Positions 24,827-35,503 are shown, counted from the stretch's first letter. The stretch is 64,000 nucleotides of DNA from Pseudomonas sediminis (GCF_039555755.1 NZ_CP154631.1:3286001-3350000); one strand, 5' to 3'. Made by a program: numbers and translations. Notes: generated from the letters alone by a model not told the origin.

Positions 24827-26032
24827 TCACCGCAGCAGCTCCAGGGCGTTATCCAGGGCGCTGAAGAAGCGCTGCAGGTCCTCGCCGTCGTTGTACAGGC
24901 CGAGCGAGACGCGAATCGCACCACTCAGGCCGAGGCCTTTCATCAGCGGCATGGCGCAGTGATGCCCGGCGCGCACGGCGATACCCTGTTCGCTGAGCAG
25001 GTGCGCCAGGTCGGCGTTATGTACGCCGTCGACACAAAAGCTGGCCAGGGCCAATTGGGGTTGGCCCAACAGGCGAACACCGTCACGTGCTTGCAGGCCA
25101 GTCAGCAGTTCGGCATGCAGGGCTGCTTCATGGCAGGCGACGGCTTCGTGATCCAGGCCGTTCAGCCAGTCCAGTGCAGCGCCCAGTGCGATGACCGCAG
25201 AAACCGCTGGTGTGCCAGCCTCGAAACCCAGTGGAGCTGGGCGAAAGCGCGCCACATGGTAGTCGGCGTCGAGCACCATCTCGCCGCCGAATTGCCAGTG
25301 CTGCAATTGGCCCAACGCTTCGCGGCGGCCATATAGCAGGCCGACGCCATCCGGGCCGTAGAGCTTATGTGACGAACAGACGTAGAAGTCGCAGCCCAGC
25401 GCTTGCAGGTCATGACGACCATGCACCGCGCCCTGAGCGCCGTCGACCACAGTGAGGGCGCCTTGCGTGCGCGCCAGTGCCAGCAGCTCGTCCAGCGGCT
25501 GCCAGCGACCCAGTACGTTGGACAGTTGCGAGACTGCCAGCAGGCGGGTGCGTGGGCTGATCAGTCGGGCCGCTTGATGCAGGTCGATGCTGCCGGCGTC
25601 ATCGAGCGGAAGGACCACCAGTTCCAGGCTGCGACGCTTGGCCAGTTGCTGCCAGGGCAGCAGGTTGGCGTGGTGTTCCAGTACGCTGATGACGATCTGC
25701 TCGCCCGGCTGCAGCAAGTGCTCCAGGCCGTAGGCCAGCAGGTTCAATGATTCGGTGGTACCGCGGGTAAAGATGATCTCCTCGGCGCTGGCCGCATTCA
25801 GCCACTGCGCTGCCTGGCTGCGTGTCGCCTCGAAGGCACGGGTGGCGCGTTCGCCTGGCAGATGCTGGGCGCGATGCACGTTGGCCACGCCGCTGGCCAG
25901 GTAGCCGAGCAGGGCGTCCAGCACCGTCTGCGGTTTTTGCGCAGTAGCAGCGCTGTCCAGATAGGTTTGGCCTTCGGCTTCGAGGGCGAGAATGCCGGGG
26001 AAGTCGGCGCGCCAGGGGGAAATCAGTGACAT
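24827..26032 (-). CDS. csdA: Cysteine desulfurase, CsdA/SufS type
   Basis: PLP enzyme taking sulfur from cysteine to form an enzyme persulfide. It is a 401-residue group II desulfurase. The PLP lysine is Lys223 in SSHKLYGP, and Asp197 and Gln200 lie in VVDGAQG. His120 stacks on the cofactor, and the catalytic Cys359 is in the short loop RAGHHCAMPLM typical of SufS/CsdA. It sits in the order yffB, dapD, csdA, sufE on the minus strand. Neighbouring sufE and tcdA favour the CsdA-CsdE-TcdA route to ct6A in tRNA, though a general sulfur role is possible. Confidence 0.9.
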   Translation of the reverse strand: MSLISPWRADFPGILALEAEGQTYLDSAATAQKPQTVLDALLGYLASGVANVHRAQHLPGERATRAFEATRSQAAQWLNAASAEEIIFTRGTTESLNLLAYGLEHLLQPGEQIVISVLEHHANLLPWQQLAKRRSLELVVLPLDDAGSIDLHQAARLISPRTRLLAVSQLSNVLGRWQPLDELLALARTQGALTVVDGAQGAVHGRHDLQALGCDFYVCSSHKLYGPDGVGLLYGRREALGQLQHWQFGGEMVLDADYHVARFRPAPLGFEAGTPAVSAVIALGAALDWLNGLDHEAVACHEAALHAELLTGLQARDGVRLLGQPQLALASFCVDGVHNADLAHLLSEQGIAVRAGHHCAMPLMKGLGLSGAIRVSLGLYNDGEDLQRFFSALDNALELLR

Positions 26033-26054
26033 GGTTTGTCAGATCCGCGTGGTT

Positions 26055-26095
26055 TTGCCCTCACCCCCGGCCCCTCTCCCGGAGGGAGAGGGGAG
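26055..26095. repeat. Palindrome between dapD and csdA
   Basis: CCCCTCTCCC (26071-26080 region) faces GGGAGAGGGG with a short centre. The same CTCTCCC/GGGAGAG type occurs near 19064, 19364 and 21840, so it is another dispersed intergenic element. It could attenuate transcription from dapD into csdA. Confidence 0.5.
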
Positions 26096-26104
26096 GTATG
26101 ACGA

Positions 26105-27139
26105 TCAGTTGTGGGCGTGCAGGGCTTCGTTCAGCTCGATAGCCGACTTGTGGGTCTTGCACTCCACGGCGCCGGTCAGCGAGTTGCGACGGAACAGCAG
26201 ATCCGGCTGGCCAGCCAGGTCGCGTGCCTTGACCACCTTGACCAGGGCGTTGCCCTCGTCGAGCAGGTTCACCTTGGTGCCGGCAGTGATGTACAGGCCG
26301 GCTTCCACGGTGTTGCGGTCACCCAGCGGGATGCCGATACCGGCGTTGGCACCGATCAGGCAGCCTTCGCCGACGCTGATGATGATGTTGCCGCCACCGG
26401 ACAGGGTGCCCATGGTCGAGCAGCCGCCGCCCAGGTCCGAACCCTTGCCGACGAATACGCCAGCGGAAACGCGGCCTTCGATCATGCCCGGGCCTTCGGT
26501 GCCGCCGTTGAAGTTGACGAAGCCTTCGTGCATCACGGTGGTGCCTTCGCCGATATAGGCGCCCAGACGCACACGGGCGCTGTCAGCGATACGCACGCCG
26601 GTCGGTACCACGTAGTCGGTCATTTTCGGGAACTTGTCCACCGAGAATACTTCCAGCAGCTCGCCCTTCAGGCGCGCTTCCAGTTGGCGTTCGGCTAGTT
26701 CGCCGAGGTCGACGGCGCCCTGGCTGGTCCAGGCGACGTTGGGCAGCAGCGGGAAGATGCCGGCCAGGCTCAGGCCGTGCGGCTTGACCAGGCGATGCGA
26801 CAGCAGGTGCAGCTTGAGGTAGGCCTCCGGGGTGCTGGTCAGGGCGGCATCTTCAGCCAGGAAGGTGGCGACCAGCGGATTGTGGCTTTCGGCCAGGCGG
26901 GTCAGCAGCGCCGCTTGAGCAGCGTCCACGCCTTTCAGGGCTTCGGCCAGATCGGCGGCTTGCGCAGTGGTAAAGGTGATGGCCTGGTTGCCGCCTTGAT
27001 AGCCGAGCTTTTCGGCGGCCTTGGCCACCAGATCGCTGGCCGGGTTGAGCAGCGGCAGGGCGTAGAAGACTTCCAGCCAGTTGCCCTGGCGGTTCTGGGT
27101 GCCAACACCAAAGGCGATGCTGTAAAGGGAGGTGCTCAT
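26105..27139 (-). CDS. dapD: Tetrahydrodipicolinate N-succinyltransferase
   Basis: Transfers succinyl from succinyl-CoA to tetrahydrodipicolinate, the committing step of the succinylase lysine/DAP pathway. It has 344 residues, the long DapD type found in Pseudomonas (E. coli has 274). An N-terminal alpha-helical domain is followed by a left-handed beta-helix with hexapeptide repeats (about 185-300: GVRIADSARVRLGAYIGEGT, GAGL-type turns) and the GCSTMGTLSGGGN active-site region. It lies 38 bases downstream of the yffB-like gene, forming an operon. All features look intact. Confidence 0.96.
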   Translation of the reverse strand: MSTSLYSIAFGVGTQNRQGNWLEVFYALPLLNPASDLVAKAAEKLGYQGGNQAITFTTAQAADLAEALKGVDAAQAALLTRLAESHNPLVATFLAEDAALTSTPEAYLKLHLLSHRLVKPHGLSLAGIFPLLPNVAWTSQGAVDLGELAERQLEARLKGELLEVFSVDKFPKMTDYVVPTGVRIADSARVRLGAYIGEGTTVMHEGFVNFNGGTEGPGMIEGRVSAGVFVGKGSDLGGGCSTMGTLSGGGNIIISVGEGCLIGANAGIGIPLGDRNTVEAGLYITAGTKVNLLDEGNALVKVVKARDLAGQPDLLFRRNSLTGAVECKTHKSAIELNEALHAHN

Positions 27140-27177
27140 TAAGATGGGTTCCTTGCAACGAAATCGGGTGAGAGTGA

Positions 27178-27525
27178 TCAGGCCAGCGCGGCTTGGTAGT
27201 TATCCGGCTTGAAGCCGACCAGGGTCTTGGCGCCCAGGTCGAGTACCGGGCGCTTGATCATCGAGGGCTGGGCCAGCATCAGTTCGATGGCCTTGGCCTG
27301 GTCGAGATCGGCTTTCTGCGCGTCGTCCAGCTTGCGGAAGGTGGTGCCGGCACGGTTCAGGATGGTCTGCCAGCCATGCTCGTTGCACCACTTTTCCAGG
27401 TTTGCACGGTCGATTCCGACGCTCTTGTAGTCGTGAAAGGCATAGTCGACCTGGTGTTCATCGAGCCAGGTTCTGGCCTTTTTCATCGTGTCGCAGGCCT
27501 TGATGCCATACAGGACGTAACTCAT
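27178..27525 (-). CDS. ArsC/Spx-family protein, YffB-like
   Basis: A 115-residue thioredoxin-fold protein of the ArsC/Spx family, YffB type. Cys11 in GIKACDTMKKA is the family cysteine; the segment IKRPVLDLGAKTLVGFKPD near the C-terminus is diagnostic for this group. In E. coli and relatives yffB lies directly upstream of dapE; here it lies upstream of dapD. It is proposed to act in glutathione-dependent thiol reduction, but is uncharacterised. It is the first gene of the yffB-dapD-csdA-sufE run. Confidence 0.9.
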   Translation of the reverse strand: MSYVLYGIKACDTMKKARTWLDEHQVDYAFHDYKSVGIDRANLEKWCNEHGWQTILNRAGTTFRKLDDAQKADLDQAKAIELMLAQPSMIKRPVLDLGAKTLVGFKPDNYQAALA

Positions 27526-27677
27526 TGATCTTCCTCTGATGAGTGGCGTGCCGGAAGGTCCGGTAAATACGGCGGGCCATTATGCCACGTCGTGTCCTTG
27601 CATGGCGGTGGCTGTCGCTGCGATGTGTTACGGCGCTAGAATCATGGCCTCCCGCTCGTTCCCGCCGGTTCCACGCC

Positions 27678-29312
27678 ATGCAATTGCTCTACACCATTCT
27701 GACCATGTTGCTGGTGGTCAGTGGCACCCGCATTACCGCCCAGTTCATTCCCCTGCCATTGCCGCTGCTGCAGATTCTGATCGGCGCGCTGCTGGCGATT
27801 CCCGTGCTGGGGCTGCATGTGCGCCTCGAGCCTGAGCTGTTTTTGCTGCTGTTCATCCCGCCGCTGCTGTTCGTCGATGGTTGGCGCATGCCCAAGGGGC
27901 AGTTCCGCCAGTTGCGCACGCCGATCCTGTTGCTGGCCTTCGCCCTGGTGTTTTTCACCATCCTTGGCGCCGGACACTTCATGCACTGGCTGTTGCCTCA
28001 GGTGCCACTCGCTGCCTGCTTCGCGCTGGCCGCCGTGTTGTCGCCGACCGACGCCGTGGCGGTGTCGGCGATCACCCATGGGCGCCTGCCGAGCACTTTG
28101 AACAATTTGCTGCAGGGCGAGGCGCTGATGAACGACGCCTCGGGCCTGGTGGCGTTCAAGTTCGCCGTGGCAGCGACCCTGACCGGTGTGTTCTCGATTA
28201 CCGACGCGAGCGTGCAATTCCTGCTGGTGGCCTTCGGTGGCCTGGCCGTTGGTGTGGCCCTGAGCTACCTGCTGGGGCGTTTGCGCGCCTGGATGATCGC
28301 CCGTGGCTGGGAAGACCCAGCGCCGCACGTACTGTTGCTGTTGTTGTTGCCATTCGCCGCCTATGTCGCCGCCGAGCATCTGGGGCTGTCCGGTATTCTT
28401 TCCGCAGTAGCAGCGGGGATGATGCAGAGCCGCCTCGATCTGCTGCCCAGGCAGACCTCCACGCGCCTGCTCAATCGCAGCGTCTGGACCTTGCTGGAGT
28501 TCACGTTCAACGGCCTGATCTTCCTGCTGCTCGGCTTGCAGTTGCCTGACATTCTCGATGCTGCGCTGGGCACGCATGAGGCGCCCTGGCTGTTCGGCCT
28601 CGAGGCGCTAGGCATGGTGGTGGCGATCTACGCGATTTTGATGCTGCTGCGTTTCGTCTGGGTCTACGGCTACTGGCGGGTTTCCGGGGCGGTGCGCCGC
28701 CTACGTGGCGAGCCGACGCGTTTCGCCGGGCAGTCCCGTATCGCGCTGAGTGCAGTGCTGACCTTGGGCGGCGTGCGTGGGGCGGTAACCCTGGCTGGGG
28801 TGATGTCGCTGCCGTTGCTGCTCAACAGTGGCCAGGCGTTTCCCCAGCGTGATCTGCTGATTCTGCTCGCCGCCGGGGTGATCCTGCTCTCGCTGCTGGT
28901 GGCCAGTGTGGCTTTACCGCGAATATTGCCGCGCCTGCCTCAGGACAATGCGGCTCTGCGTGAGCGTGAACTCAATCGTCATCGTGCAGTGATACTGGAG
29001 TCGGCAATTCGCTACCTGGAATCCGAGGACGAGCGCGCGGCCAATGCCGAGGGCGCGATTTCCTCGGCGGAGGTCAAGGCCCGGCTGATGAGCGAATACC
29101 GCGACCTGCTCGAGCGTGCCCGCGACGGCGAGGAGTCGCGGGAGCAGCAGCGTGAAGTGGATCGTCTGGAATACCGCCTGCGCCTGCAGGCACTGCGCAC
29201 TCAGCGGCTGGAGCTGTACCGCATGCGTAAGGACAACGAACTGGATGACGACATGCTGACCGAGATTCTGCGCGATCTGGATATCGCCGAGGCGCGTCTA
29301 CACAATAGCTGA
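27678..29312 (+). CDS. CPA1 family Na+/H+ antiporter
   Basis: A 544-residue polytopic protein. Twelve or so hydrophobic segments fill residues 1-420, with family motifs VLSPTDAVAVSAI and the ion-binding ND in GEALMNDASGLVAFKFA. A charged cytoplasmic tail of about 120 residues follows, rich in Glu and Arg and likely coiled-coil. It exchanges Na+ or K+ for protons across the inner membrane. The ATG at 27678 begins the first helix; the upstream extension of the frame shows no family sequence. A TAGAAT box about 40 bases upstream may be its -10. Monocistronic. Confidence 0.9.
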   Translation: MQLLYTILTMLLVVSGTRITAQFIPLPLPLLQILIGALLAIPVLGLHVRLEPELFLLLFIPPLLFVDGWRMPKGQFRQLRTPILLLAFALVFFTILGAGHFMHWLLPQVPLAACFALAAVLSPTDAVAVSAITHGRLPSTLNNLLQGEALMNDASGLVAFKFAVAATLTGVFSITDASVQFLLVAFGGLAVGVALSYLLGRLRAWMIARGWEDPAPHVLLLLLLPFAAYVAAEHLGLSGILSAVAAGMMQSRLDLLPRQTSTRLLNRSVWTLLEFTFNGLIFLLLGLQLPDILDAALGTHEAPWLFGLEALGMVVAIYAILMLLRFVWVYGYWRVSGAVRRLRGEPTRFAGQSRIALSAVLTLGGVRGAVTLAGVMSLPLLLNSGQAFPQRDLLILLAAGVILLSLLVASVALPRILPRLPQDNAALRERELNRHRAVILESAIRYLESEDERAANAEGAISSAEVKARLMSEYRDLLERARDGEESREQQREVDRLEYRLRLQALRTQRLELYRMRKDNELDDDMLTEILRDLDIAEARLHNS

Positions 29313-29443
29313 GGCGCCTGCGTTCATTCGTAGGGCGGATTCAGGTACGAAGCGAACAATCCGCCGGGCCCTGCCTCGGCAGCGGGCAGGGGGCGGGTTG
29401 CACCCGCCCTGCGGGCTCAGGCCCCACCCGTAGTCAGGTTGCT

Positions 29444-29465
29444 GTGGGAGGGGCGTTAGCCGCGA
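29444..29465 (-). repeat. Dispersed GC-rich repeat, copy 3
   Basis: GTGGGAGGGGCGTTAGCCGC, the inverse of the motif at 5151 and 17421. It lies between the convergent antiporter and dapC genes, in a gap that also holds a GGGCGG/CCGCCC-rich hairpin near 29380-29412. It may serve as a terminator for either gene. Confidence 0.6.
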
Positions 29466-29477
29466 CTATAGAGCGCT

Positions 29478-30674
29478 TCAGGCGCCGCGAATGAAGCGAG
29501 CGATGCGCTCGGCGGCTTCGATGCATTCTGCCAGGGGCGCGACCAGCGCCATACGCACGCGTCCGGCGCCCGGATTGACGCCATCGACCTCACGCGACAG
29601 GTACGAGCCCGGCACCACGGTCACGTGTTCGCTGGCGAACAGGTCGCGGGTGAACAGGGTGTCGTCACCCGGCGTGCGCGCCCACAGGTAGAAACCGCCG
29701 TCCGGGCGCTGAACGTCCATCACCGGGGCCAGAATTTTCAGCACTGCATCGAACTTCTCACGATACAGATCACGGTTGGCGCGCACATGCGCCTCGTCGT
29801 TCCAGGCCGCTACGCTGGCTAGCTGGGTCTGCACCGGCATGGCGCAGCCATGGTAGGTGCGGTACAGCAGGAAATCCTTGAGGATCCCGGCGTCGCCAGC
29901 GACGAAGCCCGAGCGCAGGCCCGGCAGGTTGGAGCGCTTGGACAGGCTATGGAATACCACGCAGCGTTTGAAATCGCTGCGGCCCAGCTCGGCGCAGGCA
30001 CTGAGCAGGCCCGGAGGCGGAGTATCTTCGTCGAAGTACAGTTCGCTGTAGCACTCGTCAGCGGCGATGACGAAGTCGTGCTCATCAGCCAGGGCGATCA
30101 GTTTCTTCAGTGTCTCGACCGGGATCAGCGCGCCGGTGGGGTTGCCGGGTGAGCAGAGGAACAGGATCTGGCAGCGTTGCCAGACCTCTGTCGGCACTGC
30201 CTCGAAATCCGGGTTGAAGCCGTGAGCTTCCAGGCACGGCAGATAGTGCGGCTCGGCACCGGCAAGGAACGCGGCACCTTCGTAGATCTGATAGAACGGA
30301 TTGGGGCTGACTACCAGGCCCTTGGCATCGCGGTCGACCACCGTCTGGGTGAAGGCGAACAGCGCCTCGCGCGTACCGTTGACCGGCAGCACGTGGCGCG
30401 CGGCATCCAGCCAGCCTGCCGGCACGCCGAAACGGCGTTCGCACCAGTTGGCAATGCTCTGGCGCAGTTCGGGCAGGCCCAGGGTGGTCGGATACACAGC
30501 CAGCTTGTCGAGGTTGGCGGTCAGGGCCTGGCCGACGAATTCCGGTGAGCGGTGCTTGGGCTCGCCGATCGACAGGGCGATGGGCGAGCGGTCGGCGGCA
30601 GGTTGCACGCCGGCAAGCAGGGCGCGGAGCTTCTCGAACGGGTAGGGCTGCAACTGGGCGAGGGCGTGGTTCAT
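29478..30674 (-). CDS. dapC: Succinyldiaminopimelate transaminase
   Basis: PLP class I/II aminotransferase, 398 residues, converting N-succinyl-2-amino-6-ketopimelate to N-succinyl-LL-diaminopimelate between DapD and DapE. Fold-type I motifs are visible: Asn178 in SPGNPTG, Asp206 and Tyr209 in AADECYS, PLP Lys246 in HSLSKRSN, and RVRMALVAP with the carboxylate-binding Arg near the end. The ATG at 30674 opens the family N-terminus (MNHALAQLQPYPFEKLR). It is divergent from the chemoreceptor gene. glnD follows further downstream on the same strand in Pseudomonas order. Confidence 0.95.
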   Translation of the reverse strand: MNHALAQLQPYPFEKLRALLAGVQPAADRSPIALSIGEPKHRSPEFVGQALTANLDKLAVYPTTLGLPELRQSIANWCERRFGVPAGWLDAARHVLPVNGTREALFAFTQTVVDRDAKGLVVSPNPFYQIYEGAAFLAGAEPHYLPCLEAHGFNPDFEAVPTEVWQRCQILFLCSPGNPTGALIPVETLKKLIALADEHDFVIAADECYSELYFDEDTPPPGLLSACAELGRSDFKRCVVFHSLSKRSNLPGLRSGFVAGDAGILKDFLLYRTYHGCAMPVQTQLASVAAWNDEAHVRANRDLYREKFDAVLKILAPVMDVQRPDGGFYLWARTPGDDTLFTRDLFASEHVTVVPGSYLSREVDGVNPGAGRVRMALVAPLAECIEAAERIARFIRGA

Positions 30675-30875
30675 GATGATCCGACGGGTCCTTTGTGAGG
30701 CGGCGACAAAGCTGGCGACACTAGCACGGCAGGCTCTTTGGGGAAATTCCCTTTGTCCGTCCGTTTTCCATCCGTTTAGGTCGCCAAACCGATGCCGGTG
30801 CAGCTCAAGACGGCACACGCTCAGCCGATAATCCTCATGTCACCCGTTCATCCCTTCTTCTGGTGAGTTCTCTCC

Positions 30876-32768
30876 ATGCGCACCCTCAAATTCAGTCACA
30901 AGATCATGCTGGCTGCTTCCCTGGTGGTCATCACGGCTTTCGCGTCATTTGCCTTGTATAACGATTACCTGCAACGCAATGCGATCCGCGACAATCTGTC
31001 CCACTATCTGAACGACGTCGGAATCGTCTCCACTGGCAACATCCAGCACTGGCTCGATGGGCGCATGCAGTTGCTGGATAACCTCGCCGAATCCGTCCAG
31101 GACGACAGCTCGCCCGAACCACTGCGCCGCAACCTGCAGCATCGCAGCATCGCTTCGGCCTTCCTTTATGCCTACTTCGGCCAGGCTGACGGTACCTATA
31201 CCCAGTTCCCGGCCAGCGAGTTGCCTGTTGGTTACGATCCGCGTCAGCGTCCCTGGTACAAGAGTGCGGTGGGCAGCAGCGGGCCAGGCCTTACCGAGCC
31301 TTACTTGGCGGCCGATCCGCGTGACGGTCTGCTGATCACCATCACCCGACCGGTCAGCGTTGGCGGTGCCCTGCAGGGTGTGGTCGGCGGCGATCTGAAA
31401 TTGCAGACGGTCGATGACATACTCAATTCCTTCGATCTCGGCGGCATGGGCTACGCCTTCCTGGTCGACGAGAAGGGCACGGTGCTGGTGCATCCGGACA
31501 AGAGCCTGGTGCTCAAGACCCTGGCGGACCTATTCCCCAGCGGTGCACCACGTCTGCAACCTGGCCTGCAGGATGCTTCGTCCATCGAGGGTAGCGCCCG
31601 CCTGGTCACTTTCCTGCCGGTGAAGGGGCTGTCGGGCGTGCGCTGGTACGTCGGTTTGTCCGTCGATGAGGGCAAGGCGTTCGCCGCGCTCAGCGAGTTT
31701 CGCGTGTCTGCGCTGATGGTCACTATCATCGGCGTGGTTGCCATCCTGATCCTGCTCGGTGGGCTGATCCGTATCCTGCTGCGTCCGCTGCACGTGATGA
31801 GCCACGCCATGGGCGGCATCGCCGACGGTGAGGGGGATCTGACCCAGCGTCTGACGATCGCCTCCGGTGACGAGTTCGGTGAGTTGGCGGGGGCCTTCAA
31901 TCGCTTCGTCGAGCGTATTCACGAATCCATCCGCGAAGTGGCCTCCGCGACCCGCGAGGTGCATGCACGGGTCAGCACCGTGGTGCAGGCGTCCAATGCC
32001 TCCATGGGTAACTCCAGCGAACAGGCTGCGCGCACCGACAGCGTCGCCGCCGCGATCAACGAGCTCGGTGCAGCCGCCCAGGAGATTGCGCGCAATGCTG
32101 CCGATGCTTCCGTGCAGGCCAGTGATGCGCGCCGTGACGCCGAGGAAGGCCAGGGCATGGTGGAACGTACCCTGAGTTCGATGGGGGAGCTGTCGGAGAA
32201 GATCCAGGCTTCCGGTCGGCATATCGAACTGCTCAGCGAGAAGAGCAACGATATCGGCCAGATTCTCGATGTGATCAAGGGTATTTCCGAGCAGACCAAC
32301 CTGCTGGCGCTCAACGCCGCCATCGAGGCGGCGCGTGCCGGTGAGGCCGGGCGAGGTTTTGCCGTGGTCGCCGATGAGGTGCGCAACCTGGCGCAGCGCA
32401 CGCAGAGCTCGGCGCTGGAGATCCAGCAGATGATCGAGCAACTGCAGGCTGGAGCCCGTGACGCCGTGGCGACCATGGCCGAGAGTCGTCGCTTCAGTGA
32501 CGACAGTGTGCGCATCGGTGGGCAGGCCGGCGAGAACCTGCGCGGCGTGACCCGACGCATCGGTGAGATCGACGGCATGAACCAGTCAGTGGCGACCGCT
32601 ACCGAGGAGCAGACCTCGGTGATCGAGAGCCTGAACATGGACATCACCGAAATCAACACGCTGAACCAGGATGGTGTAAGCAACCTGCAGTCCAGCCTCA
32701 GTGCCTGTACCGAACTGGATCAGCAGGTCCGTCGCCTCAAGCAACTGGTGGACAGTTTCAGGATCTGA
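30876..32768 (+). CDS. Methyl-accepting chemotaxis protein, dCache amino-acid type
   Basis: A 630-residue inner-membrane chemoreceptor. TM1 is at about 10-28 and a periplasmic dCache_1 domain at about 35-270. TM2 is about 277-298, HAMP about 300-355, and the cytoplasmic signalling domain has its hairpin [19 protein letters not shown] near 470-490. The ligand pocket carries Tyr120, Arg125, Trp127, Tyr128, Tyr143, Asp173 and Asp198. This set matches the amino-acid-recognising dCache motif of Pseudomonas PctA-type receptors almost residue for residue. I therefore infer an amino-acid attractant receptor; actual ligands are unknown. Monocistronic. Confidence 0.93.
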   Translation: MRTLKFSHKIMLAASLVVITAFASFALYNDYLQRNAIRDNLSHYLNDVGIVSTGNIQHWLDGRMQLLDNLAESVQDDSSPEPLRRNLQHRSIASAFLYAYFGQADGTYTQFPASELPVGYDPRQRPWYKSAVGSSGPGLTEPYLAADPRDGLLITITRPVSVGGALQGVVGGDLKLQTVDDILNSFDLGGMGYAFLVDEKGTVLVHPDKSLVLKTLADLFPSGAPRLQPGLQDASSIEGSARLVTFLPVKGLSGVRWYVGLSVDEGKAFAALSEFRVSALMVTIIGVVAILILLGGLIRILLRPLHVMSHAMGGIADGEGDLTQRLTIASGDEFGELAGAFNRFVERIHESIREVASATREVHARVSTVVQASNASMGNSSEQAARTDSVAAAINELGAAAQEIARNAADASVQASDARRDAEEGQGMVERTLSSMGELSEKIQASGRHIELLSEKSNDIGQILDVIKGISEQTNLLALNAAIEAARAGEAGRGFAVVADEVRNLAQRTQSSALEIQQMIEQLQAGARDAVATMAESRRFSDDSVRIGGQAGENLRGVTRRIGEIDGMNQSVATATEEQTSVIESLNMDITEINTLNQDGVSNLQSSLSACTELDQQVRRLKQLVDSFRI

Positions 32769-32778
32769 ACCTGGCCCT

Positions 32779-32800
32779 GGATGCGGCGCCCGCCGCATCC
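32779..32800. terminator. Hairpin between convergent mcp and glnD
   Basis: Perfect 9-bp stem GGATGCGGC (32779-32787) with GCCGCATCC (32792-32800), 4-base loop, in the 38-base gap between the two stops. No T-run, so its use as a terminator is only likely. Confidence 0.5.
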
Positions 32801-32806
32801 GGGTGC

Positions 32807-35503
32807 TCAGAAGGTGATCTGTGTCGTGCTCGGGGCACTTGGTTCGGCGAGCTTGGCGATGATCGCTTCCTGCAGGCGGGCGCAGAACTCGGGATCGGAC
32901 AGCGGCTGGCCCTTGTCGTCGGTAATGAAGAATACGTCTTCGACGCGCTCGCCTAGGGTGGCGATCTTGGCGTTCTGCAGCGACAGGTCGTATTCGAGGA
33001 AGATGCGTCCGATCCGTGCCAGCAGTCCGGGGCGGTCCGGGGCGGTAAGCTCGAGGATGGTCACCGGCCGCTGCGCGTCATTATGAATGGTCACCTGCGG
33101 GGCGAAGGCGAAGTGCTTGAGCTGGCGCGGTACCCGACGCTGGATGATGGTCGGGTAGTCATCGGGGTTCTTCAGTGCTTCGATCAGGCCTTCGCGAATC
33201 TGCTGGATGCGTGCCGGATTGTTGCCGATCGAACTGCCGTCGGCCTCTAGCACCACATAGGTATCCAGGGTGAACTGGCTGGTGGAGGTGATGATCCGTG
33301 CATCGTGGATGTTCAGGTTGAGCTGGCTCATCGCGGCCACGGTCACTGCGAAGAAGTCGTGCTGATCCTGGGCGTAGATGAAAATCTGCGTGCCGCCTTC
33401 GAACTCCTGCTGAGAAGTTTCCTTGATCAGGACCAGCGTGCCGCCGTCGTCGGGGTGCTGGAGAATGGCGTCCGTGTGCCAGGCGACGTCGCCAGGTGTG
33501 TGGCGCAGGAAATAGTCGTCGCCGAGCTGGCTCCACAGCTGTTCGGCATCGTCCGGGTCGGTGCCGCCGCGTACCAGAATGTCCAGGGCCGTGCTCTGCG
33601 TTCTGCGAATCTGCTCTTCCCTGTCCAGCGGATTTTCCAGGCCCCGGCCCAGTGCGCGCTGGGTTCCGGTATAGAGCTGGCGCAGCAGGCTGGCACGCCA
33701 GGAGTTCCAGAGGTTGGGGTTGGTGGCGTTGATATCGGCCACGGTCAGCACGTAGAGGTAATCCAGGTGCGTCTGGTCGCCGACGAACTGGGCAAAATCG
33801 TGGATCACCTGCGGGTTGGAGAGGTCCTTGCGCTGCGCGGTGGTGGACATCACCAGGTGGTGCTGCACCAGCCAGACGATCAGCGCGCTGTCCCAGGCCG
33901 GCAGATGATGGCGACGGGCGAAGGCTTCGGCGTCCACCGCGCCAAGCTCGGAGTGATCGCCGCCACGGCCCTTGCCGATATCGTGGTAAAGCCCGGCGAG
34001 GTAGATCAGCTCGGGCTTGGGCAGTTTCTCGATCAGCTTGCTGGCCAGCGGGAATTTCTCTGCCAGCTCCGGCCAGCGGAACTTGCGCAGGTGCTTGATC
34101 AGGTTGAGGGTGTGCGCATCGACCGTATAAATGTGGAACAGGTCGTGCTGCATCTGCCCGACGATATGGCCGAACTCCGGCAGATAGCGGCCGAGAATGC
34201 CGTAGCGGTTCATCCGGCGCAGGTTGCGGTGGATGCCTTCCTTGCACTTGAACAGCTCGATGAACAGGCTGGTGTTGCGGATGTCCTTGCGGAAATCGTC
34301 ATCGATCAGGTGGCGGCTGTCGCGTAGCAGGCGGATGCTGTCGGCACGCACGCCTTTGATCTCCGGGTGTTGCGCCATCAGCACGAAGATTTCGATGATG
34401 GCGAACGGCGTGCGCTTGAAGACGTTCGGGTGGGTCACCTCGATATAGCCGTCGCGCACCTGGAAGCGGCTGTTCAGTGGCGTGGCCGGGCCGCTTTCGC
34501 CGGCGCGCAGGATGACTTCCTCGAAATGCTGGTTGATCAGGTCCGACAGCTCGGAAATGCCCATGACCACGCGGTAGTACTTCTGCATAAAGTGCTCGAT
34601 GCTGCGCTTGCCGTCGCCGTCCTGATAGCCGAACAGCGCGGCGATTCTGGCCTGGTAATCGAACAGCAGGCGGTCTTCGGCGCGCCCGGCGAGCATGTGC
34701 AGGGCATAACGCACCTTCCACAGGAACTCCTGGCTGGAGGAGAGCAGGGCGTATTCGCTCTCCAGCAGAAAGCCCTGGCCGACCAGAGCTTGCAGATTGA
34801 GGGTGTCGAACTGGCGGCGAGCGACCCAGAGCACGGTCTGGATGTCGCGCAGGCCGCCGGGCGAGCCTTTGACGTTGGGCTCGAGGTTGTATTCGGTGTC
34901 GTTGTACTTGGCGTGGCGCGCTCTGCGCTCGTCACGTTTGGCCTGATAGAAGTGCTTGCTCGGCCACATCTGGTCTGTGCTGGTGACCTGCTGCATGCGT
35001 TGGCGTAGGCGCTCCGGGCCGGCGATGGTGCGGCTTTCCATCAGGTTGGTGATCACTGTCAGGTCGGCACGTGCCTCCTCGGCGCATTCGTCGACCGAGC
35101 GCACGCTCTGGCCGACCTCCAGGCCGATGTCCCAGAGCAGGGTGAGAAAGCCCTCGATGGGCTCGCGGAAGATTTCGTGGTCGCTGCTGTCGAGCAGGAT
35201 CAGCAGGTCGATATCCGAATAGGGGTGCAGTTCGCCACGGCCGTAGCCGCCGACTGCCAGCAGGGCGATGTCGGCGTCCTCGCTCCAGGCGAAGCGCTTC
35301 CAAGCTTCCTGCAGGATCTGGTCGACGAACCAGGCGCGATCCTCGACCAGGCGGCGAATGTCGCGGCCGTCGCGAAAGCGCGCATCGAGTACCTCATGCG
35401 CGCCGCGGATGGCCTTCTTGAATGCGGCGATGGGGCTGGATTTTAACGCCAGCTCGGCCTGGAACTGACCGCGGTCAAACAGTTCGGGGTCCATCTGCGG
35501 CAT
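32807..35503 (-). CDS. glnD: PII uridylyltransferase/uridylyl-removing enzyme
   Basis: Bifunctional nitrogen sensor, 898 residues, that uridylylates PII proteins when glutamine is low and removes UMP when it is high. The nucleotidyltransferase domain shows [17 protein letters not shown] (85-101) with Asp97 and Asp99. The HD hydrolase domain has the [16 protein letters not shown] segment. Two C-terminal ACT domains (about 700-890) end in the [14 protein letters not shown] segment. The ATG at 35503 follows AAGGAAGG; the longer frame upstream runs into a repeat. It is separated from map by 84 bases with a palindrome. Confidence 0.96.
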   Translation of the reverse strand: MPQMDPELFDRGQFQAELALKSSPIAAFKKAIRGAHEVLDARFRDGRDIRRLVEDRAWFVDQILQEAWKRFAWSEDADIALLAVGGYGRGELHPYSDIDLLILLDSSDHEIFREPIEGFLTLLWDIGLEVGQSVRSVDECAEEARADLTVITNLMESRTIAGPERLRQRMQQVTSTDQMWPSKHFYQAKRDERRARHAKYNDTEYNLEPNVKGSPGGLRDIQTVLWVARRQFDTLNLQALVGQGFLLESEYALLSSSQEFLWKVRYALHMLAGRAEDRLLFDYQARIAALFGYQDGDGKRSIEHFMQKYYRVVMGISELSDLINQHFEEVILRAGESGPATPLNSRFQVRDGYIEVTHPNVFKRTPFAIIEIFVLMAQHPEIKGVRADSIRLLRDSRHLIDDDFRKDIRNTSLFIELFKCKEGIHRNLRRMNRYGILGRYLPEFGHIVGQMQHDLFHIYTVDAHTLNLIKHLRKFRWPELAEKFPLASKLIEKLPKPELIYLAGLYHDIGKGRGGDHSELGAVDAEAFARRHHLPAWDSALIVWLVQHHLVMSTTAQRKDLSNPQVIHDFAQFVGDQTHLDYLYVLTVADINATNPNLWNSWRASLLRQLYTGTQRALGRGLENPLDREEQIRRTQSTALDILVRGGTDPDDAEQLWSQLGDDYFLRHTPGDVAWHTDAILQHPDDGGTLVLIKETSQQEFEGGTQIFIYAQDQHDFFAVTVAAMSQLNLNIHDARIITSTSQFTLDTYVVLEADGSSIGNNPARIQQIREGLIEALKNPDDYPTIIQRRVPRQLKHFAFAPQVTIHNDAQRPVTILELTAPDRPGLLARIGRIFLEYDLSLQNAKIATLGERVEDVFFITDDKGQPLSDPEFCARLQEAIIAKLAEPSAPSTTQITF

